Positions 48,471-61,287 of a stretch of 64,000 nucleotides of DNA are shown here, in pieces. How positions within the stretch are numbered: the first letter of the stretch is position 1; the number at the start of each line of letters is the position of its first letter. This DNA is from Uranotaenia lowii (Eukaryota > Arthropoda > Insecta > Diptera > Culicidae), in the NCBI RefSeq assembly GCF_029784155.1, contig NC_073691.1, positions 29,417,130 to 29,481,129 on the forward strand, in the 5' to 3' direction. Position numbers and translations under genes: made by a program. The notes beneath the pieces are model-generated. The model had not been told where the DNA came from and did not search any database. It saw only the letters and a list, made by a program, of their open reading frames with translations.

Positions 48471-51079
48471 TTGTCTTTTTTGTCTTTTTTATCTTTTTTG
48501 TCTTTTTTGTCTTTTTTGTCTTTTTTGTCTTTTTTGTCTTTTTTGTCTTTTTTGTCTTTTTTGTCTTTTTTGTCTTTTTTGTCTTTTTTGTCTTTTTTGT
48601 CTTTTTTGTCTTTTTTGTCTTTTTTGTCTTTTTTGTCTTTTTTGTCTTTTTTGTCTTTTTTGTCTTTTTTGTCTTTTTTGTCTTTTTTGTCTTTTTTGTC
48701 TTTTTTGTCTTTTTTGTCTTTTTTGTCTTTTTTGTCTTTTTTGTCTTTTTTGTCTTTTTTGTCTTTTTTTGTCTTTTTTGTCTTTTTTGTCTTTTTTGTC
48801 TTTTTTTTCTTTTTTTTCTTTTTTGTCTTTGTTGTCTTTTTTTTGTTTTTTGTTTTTTTTTTGTCTTTTTTGTCTTTTTTGTCTTTTTTGTCTTTTTTGT
48901 CTTTTTTGTCTTTTTTGTCTTTTTTGTCTTTTTTGTCTTTTTTGTCTTTTTTGTCTTTTTTGTCTTTTTTGTCTTTTTTGTCTTTTTTGTCTTTTTTGTC
49001 TTTTTTGTCTTTTTTGTCTTTTTTGTCTTTTTTGTCTTTTTTGTCTTTTTTGTCTTTTTTGTCTTTTTTGTCTTTTTTGTCTTTTTTGTCTTTTTTGTCT
49101 TTTTTGTCTTTTTTGTCTTTTTTGTCTTTTTTGTCTTTTTTGTCTTTTTTGTCTTTTTTGTCTTTTTTGTCTTTTTTGTCTTTTTTGTCTTTTTTGTCTT
49201 TTTTGTCTTTTTTGTCTTTTTTGTCTTTTTTGTCTTTTTTGTCTTTTTTGTCTTTTTTGTCTTTTTTGTCTTTTTTGTCTTTTTTGTCTTTTTTGTCTTT
49301 TTTGTCTTTTTTGTCTTTTTTGTCTTTTTTGTCTTTTTTGTCTTTTTTGTCTTTTTTGTCTTTTTTGTCTTTTTTGTCTTTTTTGTCTTTTTTGTCTTTT
49401 TTGTCTTTTTTGTCTTTTTTGTCTTTTTTGTCTTTTTTGTCTTTTTTGCCTTTTTTGTCTTTTTTGTCTTTTTTGTCTTTTTTGTCTTTTTTGTCTTTTT
49501 TGTCTTTTTTGTCTTTTTTGTCTTTTTTGTCTTTTTTGTCTTTTTTGTCTTTTTTGTCTTTTTTGTCTTTTTTGTCTTTTTTGTCTTTTTTGTCTTTTTT
49601 GTCTTTTTTGTCTTTTTTGTCTTTTTTGTCTTTTTTGTCTTTTTTGTCTTTTTTGTCTTTTTTGTCTTTTTTGTCTTTTTTGTCTTTTTTGTCTTTTTTG
49701 TCTTTTTTGTCTTTTTTGTCTTTTTTGTCTTTTTTGTCTTTTTTGTCTTTTTTGTCTTTTTTGTCTTTTTTGTCTTTTTTGTCTTTTTTGTCTTTTTTGT
49801 CTTTTTTGTCTTTTTTGTCTTTTTTGTCTTTTTTGTCTTTTTTGTCTTTTTTGTCTTTTTTGTCTTTTTTATCATTTTTGTCTTTTTTGTCTTTTTTGTC
49901 ATTTTTGTCATTTTTGTCATTTTTGCCAATTTTGTCATTTTTGTCATTTTTGCCATTTTTGCCATTTTTGTCATGTTTGTCATTTCTGTCATTTTTGTCA
50001 TTTTTGTCATTTTTGTCATTTTTGTCATTTTTGTTATTTTTGTCATTTTTGTCATTTTTGTCATTTTTGTCATTTTTGTCATTTTTGTCATTTTTGTCAT
50101 TTTTGTCATTTTTGTCATTTTTGTCATTTTTGTCATTTTTGTCATTTTTGTCATTTTTGTCATTTTTGTCATTTTTGTCATTTTTGTCATTTTTGTCATT
50201 TTTGTCATTTTTTTCATTTTTGTCATTTTTGTCATTTTTGTCATTTTTGTCATTTTTGTAATTTTTGTAATTTTTGTAATTTTTGTCATTTTTGTAATTT
50301 TTGTCATTTTTGTCATCTTTGTCATTTTGACATTTTTGTCATTTTTGTCATTTTTGTCATTTTTGTCATTTTTGTCATTTTTGTCATTTTTGTCATTTTT
50401 GTCATTTTTGTCATTTTTGTCATTTTTGTCATTTTTGTCATTTTTGTCATTTTTGTCATTTTTGTCATTTTTGTCATTTTTGTCATTTTTGTCATTTTTG
50501 TCATTTTTGTCATTTTTGTCATTTTTGTCATTTTTGTCATTTTTGTCATTTTTGTCATTTTTGTCATTTTTGTCATTTTTGTCATTTTTGTCATTTTTGT
50601 CATTTTTGTCATTTTTTTCATTTTTGTCATTTTTGTCATTTTTGTCATTTCTGTCATTTTTGCCATTTTTGTCATTTTTGTCATTTTTGCCATTTTTGCC
50701 ATTTTTGCCATTTTTGTCATGTTTGTCATGTTTGTCATTTTTGTCATTTTTGTCATTTTTGTCATTTTTGTCATTTTTGTCATTTTTGTCATTTTTTTCA
50801 TTTTTGTCATTTTTGTCATTTTTGTCATTTTTGTCATTTTTGTCATTTTTGTCATTTTTGTCATTTTTGTCATTTTTGTCATTTTTTGTCATTTTTTGTC
50901 ATTTTTGTCATTTTTGTCATTTTTGTCATTTTTGTCATTTTTGTCATTTTTGTCATTTTTGTCATTTTTGTCATTTTTGTCATTTTTGTCATTTTTTGTC
51001 ATTTTTTGTCATTTTTGTCATTTTTGTCATTTTTGTCATTTTTTTCATTTTTGTCATTTTTGTCATTTTTGTCATTTAT
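48471..51079. repeat. Large 9-bp tandem array in two blocks
   Basis: Block A (48471 to about 49899) is (TTTTTTGTC)n, about 158 units. Block B (about 49900 to 51079) is (ATTTTTGTC)n, about 130 units, with scattered variants such as GCCATTTTT and GTCATGTTT. Since 9 is a multiple of 3, reading frames in both directions stay open for hundreds of codons and encode tripeptide repeats (VFF, CLF, FLS; KTK, DKN, MTK). These are not genes. Confidence 0.98.
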
Positions 51080-53186
51080 TTTAGACCGAAAAATAAATTT
51101 TCGAGACCCTAAGTGTCTTCGAAATTGAAAAACATTTGAAATCTCACACAATCCAATATTCAAGTAGTTAAATACCAATAACTTTCTTTAAATTTAGTAA
51201 AATGATGTACAAAAAATTGGAAGTTATCGGTTTTCCAGCATATTCTCAAGCTTTGGAATGTAAAAACTTCATAATAAATAGGACTTTATACAGAAAATCG
51301 ATAAACAACATGAATGAAAAACACTTGACCATGAACCTGGGAAAAGGAACCACTCGAGTGTATCCTGCACTAAATAGTACCAACTCTCCAATTTTCTTTC
51401 CGAGTTCAGGCAGCAATCAAATGAAATCGCAAGTGGTATCACGGATGGTTGAAAAATTCTTGTTTTCCAACTTGTCCGAGCCACCCCATCCCACTTTCCA
51501 GGGTTCGAATTTGAGACGAATCGCCTTCCTCACCCTTATGAATTTATCAGCCTTGAAAAAAAAAGATTCCTAGGGAGATCAAATCAAACAAATCAATAAA
51601 TTACTAACTTTCCTTCGGCGACTCCCCCCGACTCTTCTTCTTTGCCGGTTGATTTTCCGACCCGATTGGAAAAAGCGAATTTGGTTCGATTTAACAAATG
51701 ACTGTGTTTTTTTCTGCTTTCCCTTTTTTCCGTTGGCTCTCGATCAATCCTACAATATGGGTTATTTGCCATCCTGAGGAGGAGGAATGGTTTCGGAGGG
51801 AAATTGGTCGGCTAGACGTTGTTGGCCAATTCTTTAGATTCGAGCGATTTTTTTCTTCTCATCCTCCACATCAGACTTCAAATGATATGTCCTACAGCTG
51901 GGTGTTTGTGGAAAAGTTTTTATTTTGGCCCCCTTTTATTCCGAGGAGTGGAAAAACCAAATGGACCATATAAAAAGGGATGACAGTTTGCCGAACGGAA
52001 AGTATTTATGCATGTAATTGAATATAATTCTTCCAAAATTAGTTTCGGTTTACAAGTTTGGGGATGAAATGGTAGTGGTTGAATTGATGTTCTTGGGGAT
52101 TTATTGATCAATGTTTTCTTTCTTCCGATTAAATTGGCTTGTTGAGCGAAGTTTGTCTCAGATGTTTATACCATGTCTAGAGTTTCTTTTCATTTCAAGA
52201 AATCAAATAAACTATATTAAAAAATATTCCCTTGCTCAAAACGTTGTATCTGTTAGTTTTTTCAGAGCAAACTATAAATAATCTTCCAACTTTAAGATGT
52301 CTTTAAAAACAAACCTTCTCCTACGGATGAAAGCCAAACAATTTCACACCAAAAACCCAGAAATGATTTAGGTCCGTTCTCATCACTTGTATTGTCATAA
52401 ATTATGCTATCAAATTCTCACTCACCATTCTCGACCATTTCGTTCCCTGTTCGAATTTTTGCTGCAAAAAAACTCTCGTAGACCAAGTTGTTTTCATTTC
52501 ACCAACCGACCAAACTCTTCAATACATCCGAGAAACAATCTGCAAGGTTCGATGGAGAAATTTTTCATCTTTTCGACAACATTTGTTACCAAAACCAGCC
52601 AAAACAGAAGCACCAGAAATATCGAAAGGAGAGCGTCGCCATTTGGCTCATTGCTCATACGTAAGGGTAAGTCAAAAACACAACACCCGCTGGCGCTTAG
52701 CTGTTGTCCGGGTTGTTCCAGTTCCGTCATATCCTACTGGAGGGGCACCCTCTTTCTTCGTCCGGCATTTTCTGGAACAAACCGATATCATAAACTTTGA
52801 TTTATGAAGTCGCAGAGAACCCTTCTCCACCTTTTTTTTTCCAGCCGATACCTAGGGTGAAAATTGGAAGGAGGTCTAAACGATGAAATATATCTTGGGC
52901 CAAACCGACGACAACCGTCCTTTCGTCCGTCGACGTCTTGCAAGCCCCAAATTCCGGTCGGTGCTCGCCCAAACTGCCGGGGGTGAACTCTTTCGTCGTT
53001 TGTCATACGCAATACCCGGATCCAAGTTCTTCATCTTTTTCGGGTTAGGAGACAAGTGAACACCACTCACTATAACCTCCCCCTCAAGAAAAAAAAAACA
53101 AAATTTGGGAAATTTCTTGAACTCAAGTAACCTGAAGAACTCTTGAAAGCGTGGAGAGCAGTTAAGGTTTCCTCTATACCCTATTA
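51080..53186. other. Unique, moderately GC stretch without assignable genes
   Basis: Non-repetitive sequence with frames on both strands, for example 51202-51573, 51698-51973 and 52387-52800. None carries a domain I recognise, and frames on opposite strands overlap. Possible regulatory or intronic DNA of a neighbouring gene. Confidence 0.35.
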
Positions 53187-53334
53187 AAGGGTGATACGTT
53201 CAAAATTTGGTCAAGGGAAAAGGCGTGTAAATCGGTGAAATCGTTTATTCAAAAATTCAAATTAAATTTCCTTTTCAAGTTTAATTACTATTAAATTCAG
53301 GAAAAACATTCAGTTAGGCTTCCGCTTTTCCAAA

Positions 53335-55990
53335 TCTGAATTACCGGGCCTTACGCTTAACCCCTGCCATCAGATTTTGTACAGCCACCTTGTCCACCTT
53401 CTTCGCCGCAGAAAGCTAGTTAGCCTTGAACTGCTGCTCGTCCTTTGCAATTTTTAGGTCTTCCATGCTTGGCATCGCTCCTCAGATTAGCCCGTTCAGA
53501 GTAAGAGCGTGTATTTTTTTCGCTGTGCTCTTCCCAAACGGAGAATCTGTAAAAATGCTCAGTTACCTCCAGAGCGACCAAGCGTCCACCCAAGTGTGGG
53601 CCAGAGAAGCAAGCAAACTGATGAAGTGCGTTCTCAGTGCAGATAAATTCGTTCGCACTCGGGCGAAAGAGACGCTTACCAGAAAACTCGGTTTGTCTTC
53701 ATCGGTTGCGTCTGGATCGATGTTTCGAAGTGCGTCGGAATTTACAATGCAGAACATAAATCTAACGGAACTAAATTAATAACACCAATGGTAGTCAAGA
53801 TAGAATGCTGGTGTCTTCGACAACATTGCTCTGTATAATATAGCGCATATTTTGATATGAAAAATAAAGTTTAGAGGTCCACCGATAGCGTGATATAAAT
53901 CATAACTTTCTTGTTAAGCATTTTAGAGCTTAAGTTTTTTCTACAAAGTTATTTATCTCAATAAAATACACAACTTTGTTTAACATGTCAAAGTTCTACA
54001 ATCTTTACCCAAGGAGATACGGTTAAATTAAAAAAAAAATACTTGAAAAATGCTTTTCTAAAAGTTATTGTTATTATCGCGCTATTTTTGAATCTCTCGA
54101 CTTTAAATTTTATAAAACACCTATCTGGTCATTCCTAAGCGAGTTCCTCTAGATTGATGTTCTGCACCAGGATCAATGATTAGCTACGAAAGCTTTCTTC
54201 GGTCGAAAAATATCAAAAACGTAGCGGTAAAGGAAGATAAATCCTAAATTTTTAAGATTTGTGAAAGTTTTGCATTTTATTACTAAAATTTGTTCCAGAT
54301 CCCTGCATAATTACGGTTTGTTTAATAGACAAAGATTTTTGGATAATTTTAGTAAATGTTACTTTGCGAATCGCTGCTTTTGTAAATTAATGCTACCCAC
54401 GTACGATTTTAAAGTACATAAACCTAAGTATACAGCAATTAGCGGATGCCCGGATATTGTGAAAAAACTACTTGGATTTTGCCCTGATTATTTGGAAAAT
54501 GAAACAAGAAAATCGAATTCAGTTTAAAATTGTTTGTTGAAAATTGGATTTGTGAAAGTTTGTTTCATAAAAAATCAAACCAAAACTTTCCTTCGTATGC
54601 TTTAAACTTAAATTTAACACTGCTGATGTGTTGCGACAAAAAAATTTAAGTCGTTTTTCTTCACTAGATAAATGTCTGGAATTTCCTCAGATTTTGACGG
54701 ATATTGCTCAGTTTTTGGAATGGAAAATTTCAGATTATTGACCCGGTATTCCCCATGTTTTTCAAATAACTTGCCAGGAAGTGCCCTACCCGGCTACCTA
54801 CAAAAATAGTTCATACCTAAACCTACATTGGACCTCTTCGACTGATGCTCTGTTCCGCTCTGCATAACGGCTTTTCTGAAGAAAACATTCCTGCATTGAA
54901 ATCTTTCTGGCTTGATACACTGAGCTACTCAGCAGCGTCGCTAGAGCACAATTTTCTAGCCAGCTCCTTCTCTTTTCTTTAGAGCGAGCGACGTCCACCC
55001 GACCGTCAGAGCAACCGCATTCGGGCGCACTCGGCAAAAAGATAAGTGAACGTTGATCGGCTGAGCAGTGCACTCGGGAACCGAAATGATAAAAGTGTAA
55101 TTCGTTCTCTGCTCTGTTCTGTTTGCGAGGTGTTGGACAAGCATGAGGTCTTCTTTAGTTTCCGCTTGACAATAGCCCAGTATTTCTCAATTGGGCGGAG
55201 CTCTGGCGTGTTGGGAGGGTTCTTTTCCATGGGAACCACCTGCACGTTGTTGGCGGCGTACTACTCCATGGCCTTTTAACGTAATGGCAAGATGCCAAAT
55301 CCGGCCAAAACAGTACGGAACAACCGTATTTCTTCAGGAAAAGCAGTGGACGTTTATTCAAACACTCTTTCACCTAAACTTCTTAGTTCACAGTCCCAGA
55401 AATTATAAAAATGCTGCTATTCAAGCCACAGGTACAGATGGCTTGCCAAACCAGATATTTCTTCGCGAACTTTGACAGTTTCATGTGCTTGAAAATGTCT
55501 GCTACCTTTCCCCTTCCTTTTGCCGTATAAAACTCCTGTCCCGGAAGCTGCTTGTAGTCGGCTTTGACGTCGGTTTCGTCGTCCATTACCACGCAGTCAA
55601 ACTTCGTCAGCATCGGCGTGTACAGCCTCCGGGATCGCGTTTTGGCCGTCGTATTATGTTTATCATCACGATTTGGAGTCACTACCTTCTTGTAAGTCGA
55701 TAGTCCGGCTCGTTTTTTGGCTCGATGCACGGTTGTAGACGATACACCCAGCTTATTTGCGGCATCTCGGAGAGAGAGGTTAGGGTTTCGCTTGAAACTA
55801 CCGACAACTCTTTTTGTCGTTTCAGGGGCTTCCGGTTTTCGATTTCCCCCAACGTTCCCCAAACACTTTAATTACATTCGTAACGGTTGAGTTGGCAACT
55901 TTCAGCGATTTTGCCAGCTTTGCGTGCGAGTAGCTCGGATTTTCGCGATGCGCGAGCAAAATTTTGATACGCTGCTCTTCTTCCTTGGGC
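53335..55990 (-). pseudogene. ITmD37E transposase, copy 2, broken
   Basis: From the 5' side: KEEEQRIKILLAHRENPSYS, then a short deletion with frame change near 55860 (the residues before GGNRKPEAPETTKR are lost), helix-turn-helix and core sequence through MDDETDVKADYKQLPGQEF and a stop after IISGTVN near 55383. The reading resumes with a frame change, WPDLASCHY and RPIEKYWAIVKRKLKKT, where the insertion begins. The C-terminal segment lies at 53335-53463. The N-terminus KEEEQRIKIL is better preserved here than in copy 1. Not functional. Confidence 0.85.
53464..55145. mobile_element. 1682-bp insertion with 8-bp target duplication
   Basis: AGGTCTTC is present on both sides (53456-53463 and 55146-55153). 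The ends are CATGCTTG and its inverse CAAGCATG; inverted similarity beyond those 8 bases is weak. An 8-bp duplication fits P or hAT elements, and CATG ends are closer to P than to the CAG ends of hAT. Internal frames (53426-53779 +, 54261-54527 +, 54798-55073 -) match no transposase I know. It is therefore probably non-autonomous, and its class is tentative. Confidence 0.75.
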
Positions 55991-56035
55991 GGATTTTCCA
56001 AATTTTCAAAATTCAGTCAATAAGATGGATCGTAA

Positions 56036-58640
56036 AAATTTGATGAAAAAACGTTTATTTTGAGAAACAGAGTGGAAGAGGGGGGGAGGGTTTACAGTTG
56101 TAAATAAAACATGTATTTTGAAGGATTGTAATTTGAAAAATTTGAAATTAGAGATAAATAGTGAAAACTTTAAGTAAATTTTCTCAATAAACTTATTTTG
56201 ATATCCTTTTATAAAACCTCATCAAAATTTTGATGATTTTCATTTGCAACAATTCCAAAACAATTATTTGAGAAAAGTGTTCGTTAATAATTGCTCTGAA
56301 TAAAAAACTGAATATAATTGTTTTTCTGAGGTATATTGCTGAATCGTTGTTCGAAGGTGTCAAATTATTAATAATTCTTATTTCAATTCTTCAATTTTTG
56401 AATAAAGGTTTGATTCTATATAAGATCATTAAACTCATATTCTTGGATATGAGGCTTTTGGAACTTCATTTTTATTTGTTTTTTTTTCGTGAATTTCAAG
56501 CTCTCATACTAGATTTTTTATTTTTTATTTTATTTTACCCAAAGAAATAGTATCTAATTTGCAACGAATAGTTTATGAAAAAAGTGAAAAGTAGTATTTT
56601 TTCTTCATGCTCTCAATATTTCCAAACTTTTTGTATAATGTTTGAATGAAATAAACGAATATTGAATATTGAGTTGATTTCTGAAAATTAATCCTATTTC
56701 AATATTTCAGTGAAAAGTCATAATCAGTTGCAATTGAAATAGCCAAACTTTTAGATTCAGATTGGATTTTTTAACCTTAATTATTAGGCTGGATTTCTAC
56801 TCAAAATTTTAAATATTATTGTGAAGATAACCTTAAACAGTATCGACGATATAATTGGTGTGAATCCTGAAATCCAGCCGTGTTGGTAAAAATTAGAAAA
56901 ATGTCTTCCGAATGTTCAACTTGAGCGAATGCCTTGTTTCCGAGAAAATAGTCGGAGATGACGGAATAGTTTTATCTCACCTGGGAAAAATTAAAACATG
57001 GGCAAGTGTTTAGAGCCTATGCTTAAAAAAATGAACTTTTAAATAAATTTCTGAATTCAATTTTTTATCAGATTTTTTCCATCACCTCTAGTTTCAGAAG
57101 TAGTATTTTCAGTATTTTAAGAAAATTTAATTGGTCTCAGAACAACTTCATCGTAACCATTTCTTACTTAATTACCCAAATTCTGAAAGTTTAAACTTAA
57201 GAATGTTTTTTTTAACAAAAACTATTGATCATTGTTAAAATTGTTTAATTGTGATAACGGCTCAAAATGTCTGACGCTTTACGAGCCAAAGGCGTGTAAA
57301 TGCATAAAAGCTAATGACGTAAAATATCTCAGTAAACGAGACTTCGAAAGCAAAATAAATGATTAATCTAAAAAAAACTTATTTCGAGAAAACACATTTT
57401 TAATTTGATGTGTTTGGCCATTTTTGATGTATTTCTTTTCTAGACTTAATTAAAATTCTAAAAATCTGAAAAATTACCAAATCATGAAGAATCTTTTCAT
57501 ATCAATAAATCAAAATCGATCATTTTTGCTACGTCGAGGCAAATACATTCAAAGCTATTTTTTTCAAAAACGTTCCAAAATAAGAAATTATTTTTAAATA
57601 AAAATTCTGAAATTTAAATGTATCTTTTTAATTTAAATTATCTTGTCAGTTCAGGTATCTTTAATATTTTTAATTCAGAAAAAAATGGGCTTTGGAGATG
57701 CATTCTGTAAAAATCGGAGCTTGCAATGAAAATATACCAAGAAATCGAAATGTAGTATTGGATGTTCAGGTGGACATCTGAGGAAGGGAAGTAGGAGTTG
57801 CCAAATATCCACACTTGTGCACGGAGCGGTAGAAGGTGGTAAAAATCTCTCTCAGTTATGGTCGAAATAAGTTTGCAGGTATTTATTGAACATGCCGAGT
57901 ATTTGGTGAACATTATCAAAAAATGATCTGACTATATCTAAAGTTTTAACGAAGTTAGTCTGAAAAAAACATTTGCATTAAATATCTAAAAAACGAAAAA
58001 AAAAACTCATGAGCAACTCATGATAACTTATCAGATTAGTGAGACGTTGTTTAATGACAGAAATACGCACGAAATTAAATTGTATGTTTCGCGTGATCCC
58101 AAACTTTATGCCGATACACCATACTGAGGGGTGAGCCCAAACTTTTGATCGATACTTAAGTAGCTATTTTATTTATTTAAAGCTCTATGGAAGTTTTTAG
58201 CACAAAATTTAAAATGAAAAAAGATTCAAATGCAACTCAAATTTTTGCTCATCGACTTTAAAATGAAATCAAAAGAAATGCAATATGTCATAAGATGACT
58301 GAGATATGGCCAAACAAATTAGCTTTTTTGAGGGTGTGATCCCAAATTTATAGCCGGCAGCGTGTATGGTCAGCAAATTGGAATTGAACGCTGTAAGTAC
58401 CTCAAAAAAAAGCTATTTGGTGAATTTCGGTCTAGGGAATTGCAAGTTACAGCTGTTTTAGTTCGACGGAACGACTTTTTTCAATTTTAATCTATTAAAT
58501 GATAAATAAATTCTTTTATTGACCAAACCCCCCACGGAGTGGAAAAATTTGAGAATTCGAAAGTACACCTACTAGGAAAAGTTCTTAGTTTTTATATAAA
58601 ATCCAGCGTTTGCAAGTGCTTCGTAATGGTTTTTTGCCGC
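56036..58640. other. AT-rich gene-less stretch
   Basis: No gene seen. 58080-58360 has recurring phrases GATCCCAAACTTTATG, GAGCCCAAACTTTTGATC and GATCCCAAATTTATAG, which suggest a decayed transposon terminus. 56725-56880 weakly resembles 15725-15860. Confidence 0.45.
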
Positions 58641-58642
58641 TT

Positions 58643-58687
58643 GGGGGGGGGGGGGGGGGGGTGATCACCCCGATCACCCCCCCCCCC
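58643..58687. repeat. G19/C11 palindrome
   Basis: Nineteen G, then TGATCACCCCGATCA, then eleven C. The inner GTGATCACC and CGATCACC and the outer runs can pair or form G-quadruplex-like structures. Confidence 0.9.
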
Positions 58688-61287
58688 ATAGGACCGCGCC
58701 TGTCCTATAGTAACTATAATCGGAATCTTTTAGAGTAATGAAAATTGATTATGGTTTCTAATATTATTTCTGTAAAGCAATAAAGTCTAAGTTTAAATTT
58801 GAAAAGAAAAAATAAATTTGTAAAATATATGTTTGAAATATCTCAATTAAAAAATAATTGGAATCAATTACTCAACGCTATCAAAAATATTACAAACTGA
58901 GGAAGTTTCAGAGAGAGTTTATTGGCAGAACAGAACAGTTAAAAATGTAGTATTTTTACATTTATAATAGATACACTTAAATAACACTTATTTATAAGTT
59001 TTTTTCTTTCTTATATCAAACGAATTATTACTCACAGTGTAACAAACTAAAAGATTATCAATCTTACGTTGAATTGATAAAAAATAAATAAATAAAAATA
59101 AAAGTTATTTCAAGAAGAATAACAATTTTTAAAGTTTCTATTCATATAAAATTTAAGGTTTGTTTTTTCTTTTCAAGCCCTTTAATTCTATCTAAACAAT
59201 ATCAACAATCAAGGACAAATAATTGGTTTGAAATCAGTTTTTGTTTAAAATTCATGTTTTCTCGTTCATCAATTATCTCTGAGTTATTTTAAATAAAACT
59301 GATTGATTTCTGAACCACTATATCAGAGATGATATATAAGACCTACCTTCAGGCTTTAAAACAGGATGTAAAATTCTTCCAAAATAATTTTCATTAACCT
59401 GAACACCAAAAATAATTATCTAATCACAGAGCATTTTTTGTGTAACACTTTTACAGCAACAGTTTTCAACTTCCGGTTGTTAAATTACTCAAACGGTTTC
59501 ACAAAACTATCAGCTTCCAAAAAGAAAAATACCATGAAAAAGCCTTGCCGTTGATAAATATGATTTGGATTATTGGACGTCGCGATTTATTTGAGCTGCA
59601 AGGATTGAACCACATTCATCCCTGGTGAAACTCCGCGATGAACTTTTTGATTATGGCTCCAAGTTTCGGTCGTTTGATTTTTGCAACATAACCACCAATA
59701 CGGATATGAAGTCGTCCGGAAATGCGCGGCATCGGCGCCGTTCTCTGCATCAACCACAAATATAGCACCAGTCCTCGGGTCTTCCTACAGGAGGATGGAT
59801 TGCAACGTCCTGTCTAACGTCCTGACTTACTCATGTTTTTGCGGAATCTAGCAATGGGATGATGAGATCACTCTGTTCGATTCCATGAAAGTTTATAGAC
59901 GGTAGGACCTATCTCGATATGCAGATGCAAGCTGCCACGTTTGTTTCGTGTGTGACTTCTGATTTCCGGTTCACGGGCGGACCTTTTCGAGGGAAGGATA
60001 TTTAGGTGGCCTTTCCGGTTCATCATTTGCCTGTGATTTGACTCGGACAGCTGCAGTTAGACAGATGGAACGAGTCTGAGCAAACGACAGACAAACGATA
60101 TGATGAATGGTTTCGTTCAACGGGATGACTTTGTAATGAGTTGAGTGTTTCTGATAGAGCAGTTGATTTTCCGCTTTGGTATGATAGTTTTGGATTTTTT
60201 CCAAGGGAAAATATTGATTTTGAATTAAAATAAATTTTCAACTTGTGAATAATTTAATCTCTCTTAAATTTAAGCCCCATTTAAGGATGCCGCCATCCCG
60301 AAAAACCATTAGCCGGAATTTTAACCATCCAAACCACTTCGACGTAACTCTCTGAATTTAAATGAAGATCCAAAGCCTATTTAAGGCGCCCACTATCACC
60401 ATCCCCATTCGCAAATAACAACGGCAAAACGACGACGTTCCCATTCTTAAACACCAAGCCATGTGAAGAGGCGACATAATAGAATCTCATTTCGGGGTGC
60501 CACCGAAAATAATAAAAGTTTCCACCTCCATTCCCTTGCAACTTTTCCTAACCCAAAAGATTTTCCTTCCAGCCATCCCAGGGAAAATGGCTGGTAAACA
60601 AGCTTGTCAGAAACTGCCTTCCTTCTCTTTGGAAATGGCTGTTCATTATCAGCCTCCGTATAATTATAATCCTGTATAGGGAGGGAAGTTCCTCACCCAC
60701 ATTTTTCTCACCCTCATCTTGGAGAAAATGTTTTTAAGGTTACAGAAAATTCCACCCTCCCCCCACTTCTTTCGGTTAAAAGACATTGGATAGCTACCTT
60801 TTTTGACCAAGGCCAGGCCACACCACGAGTTTAGAGCATCTTGAGTAACTTTGTTTCCAAATCCATTTCAGGAACGAAGAAGGTGAGGAATTGGACTTAA
60901 ATTTACATGCTAAAGGGAGTCTGAGGTTGTTTGCGGAACTTTCAGAATCCAAAAGGTGCAGGGGAGAAGAATTGTTAATGAGAATTGACGATGTATGATG
61001 TTGAAATGTATCTCCCTTCTTCAAACTAATTTTGCTAAATAATTTTTTATTTGTTTTTCTTTATATGTAGCATTAACACTGTTTACAAAGTTGTTAAATT
61101 CTCCAGTTCATGTATGTTAATCCAGATATTATTCAATTTTTCTTCTTCTTTGACAAACTGCTGAAACAAAGTTACTAATCCTGATCCTGATCCATTAAAT
61201 TTTTTGTCATTCTTATCACTTTTGGAATTTTATAATTTTTTTTTCATTTTTCACAGTTTAATTTTTTTTTCGATTTCGAGAAAATTG
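58688..61287. other. AT-rich then unique moderately GC sequence, no assignable gene
   Basis: 58.7-59.5 kb is AT-rich. 59.5-61.0 kb looks single-copy and less AT-rich, but the frames at 59971-60241 (-), 60497-60679 (+) and 60794-61024 (-) lack recognisable domains. Confidence 0.4.

Larger units (their letters stand above)
53187..56035 (-). mobile_element. ITmD37E transposon, copy 2, interrupted
   Basis: The element starts after TA (53185-53186) with AAGGGTGATACGTTCAAA, the same end as copy 1. The transposase reads on the minus strand. A 1682-bp insertion (53464-55145) splits it between the catalytic Glu region and the C-terminus. The 5' end near 55980-56035 diverges from copy 1 and has no clear inverted repeat, so that side is truncated or the boundary is approximate. 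Confidence 0.85.

Noticed and set aside
48434..51112. Frames of 596-892 codons on both strands
   Set aside because: Pure product of the 9-bp repeat. Every frame gives tripeptide repeats, and there is no start context or domain.
51202..53070. Several 60-137 codon frames
   Set aside because: They overlap on opposite strands and have no family match; single-copy appearance alone does not support a gene.
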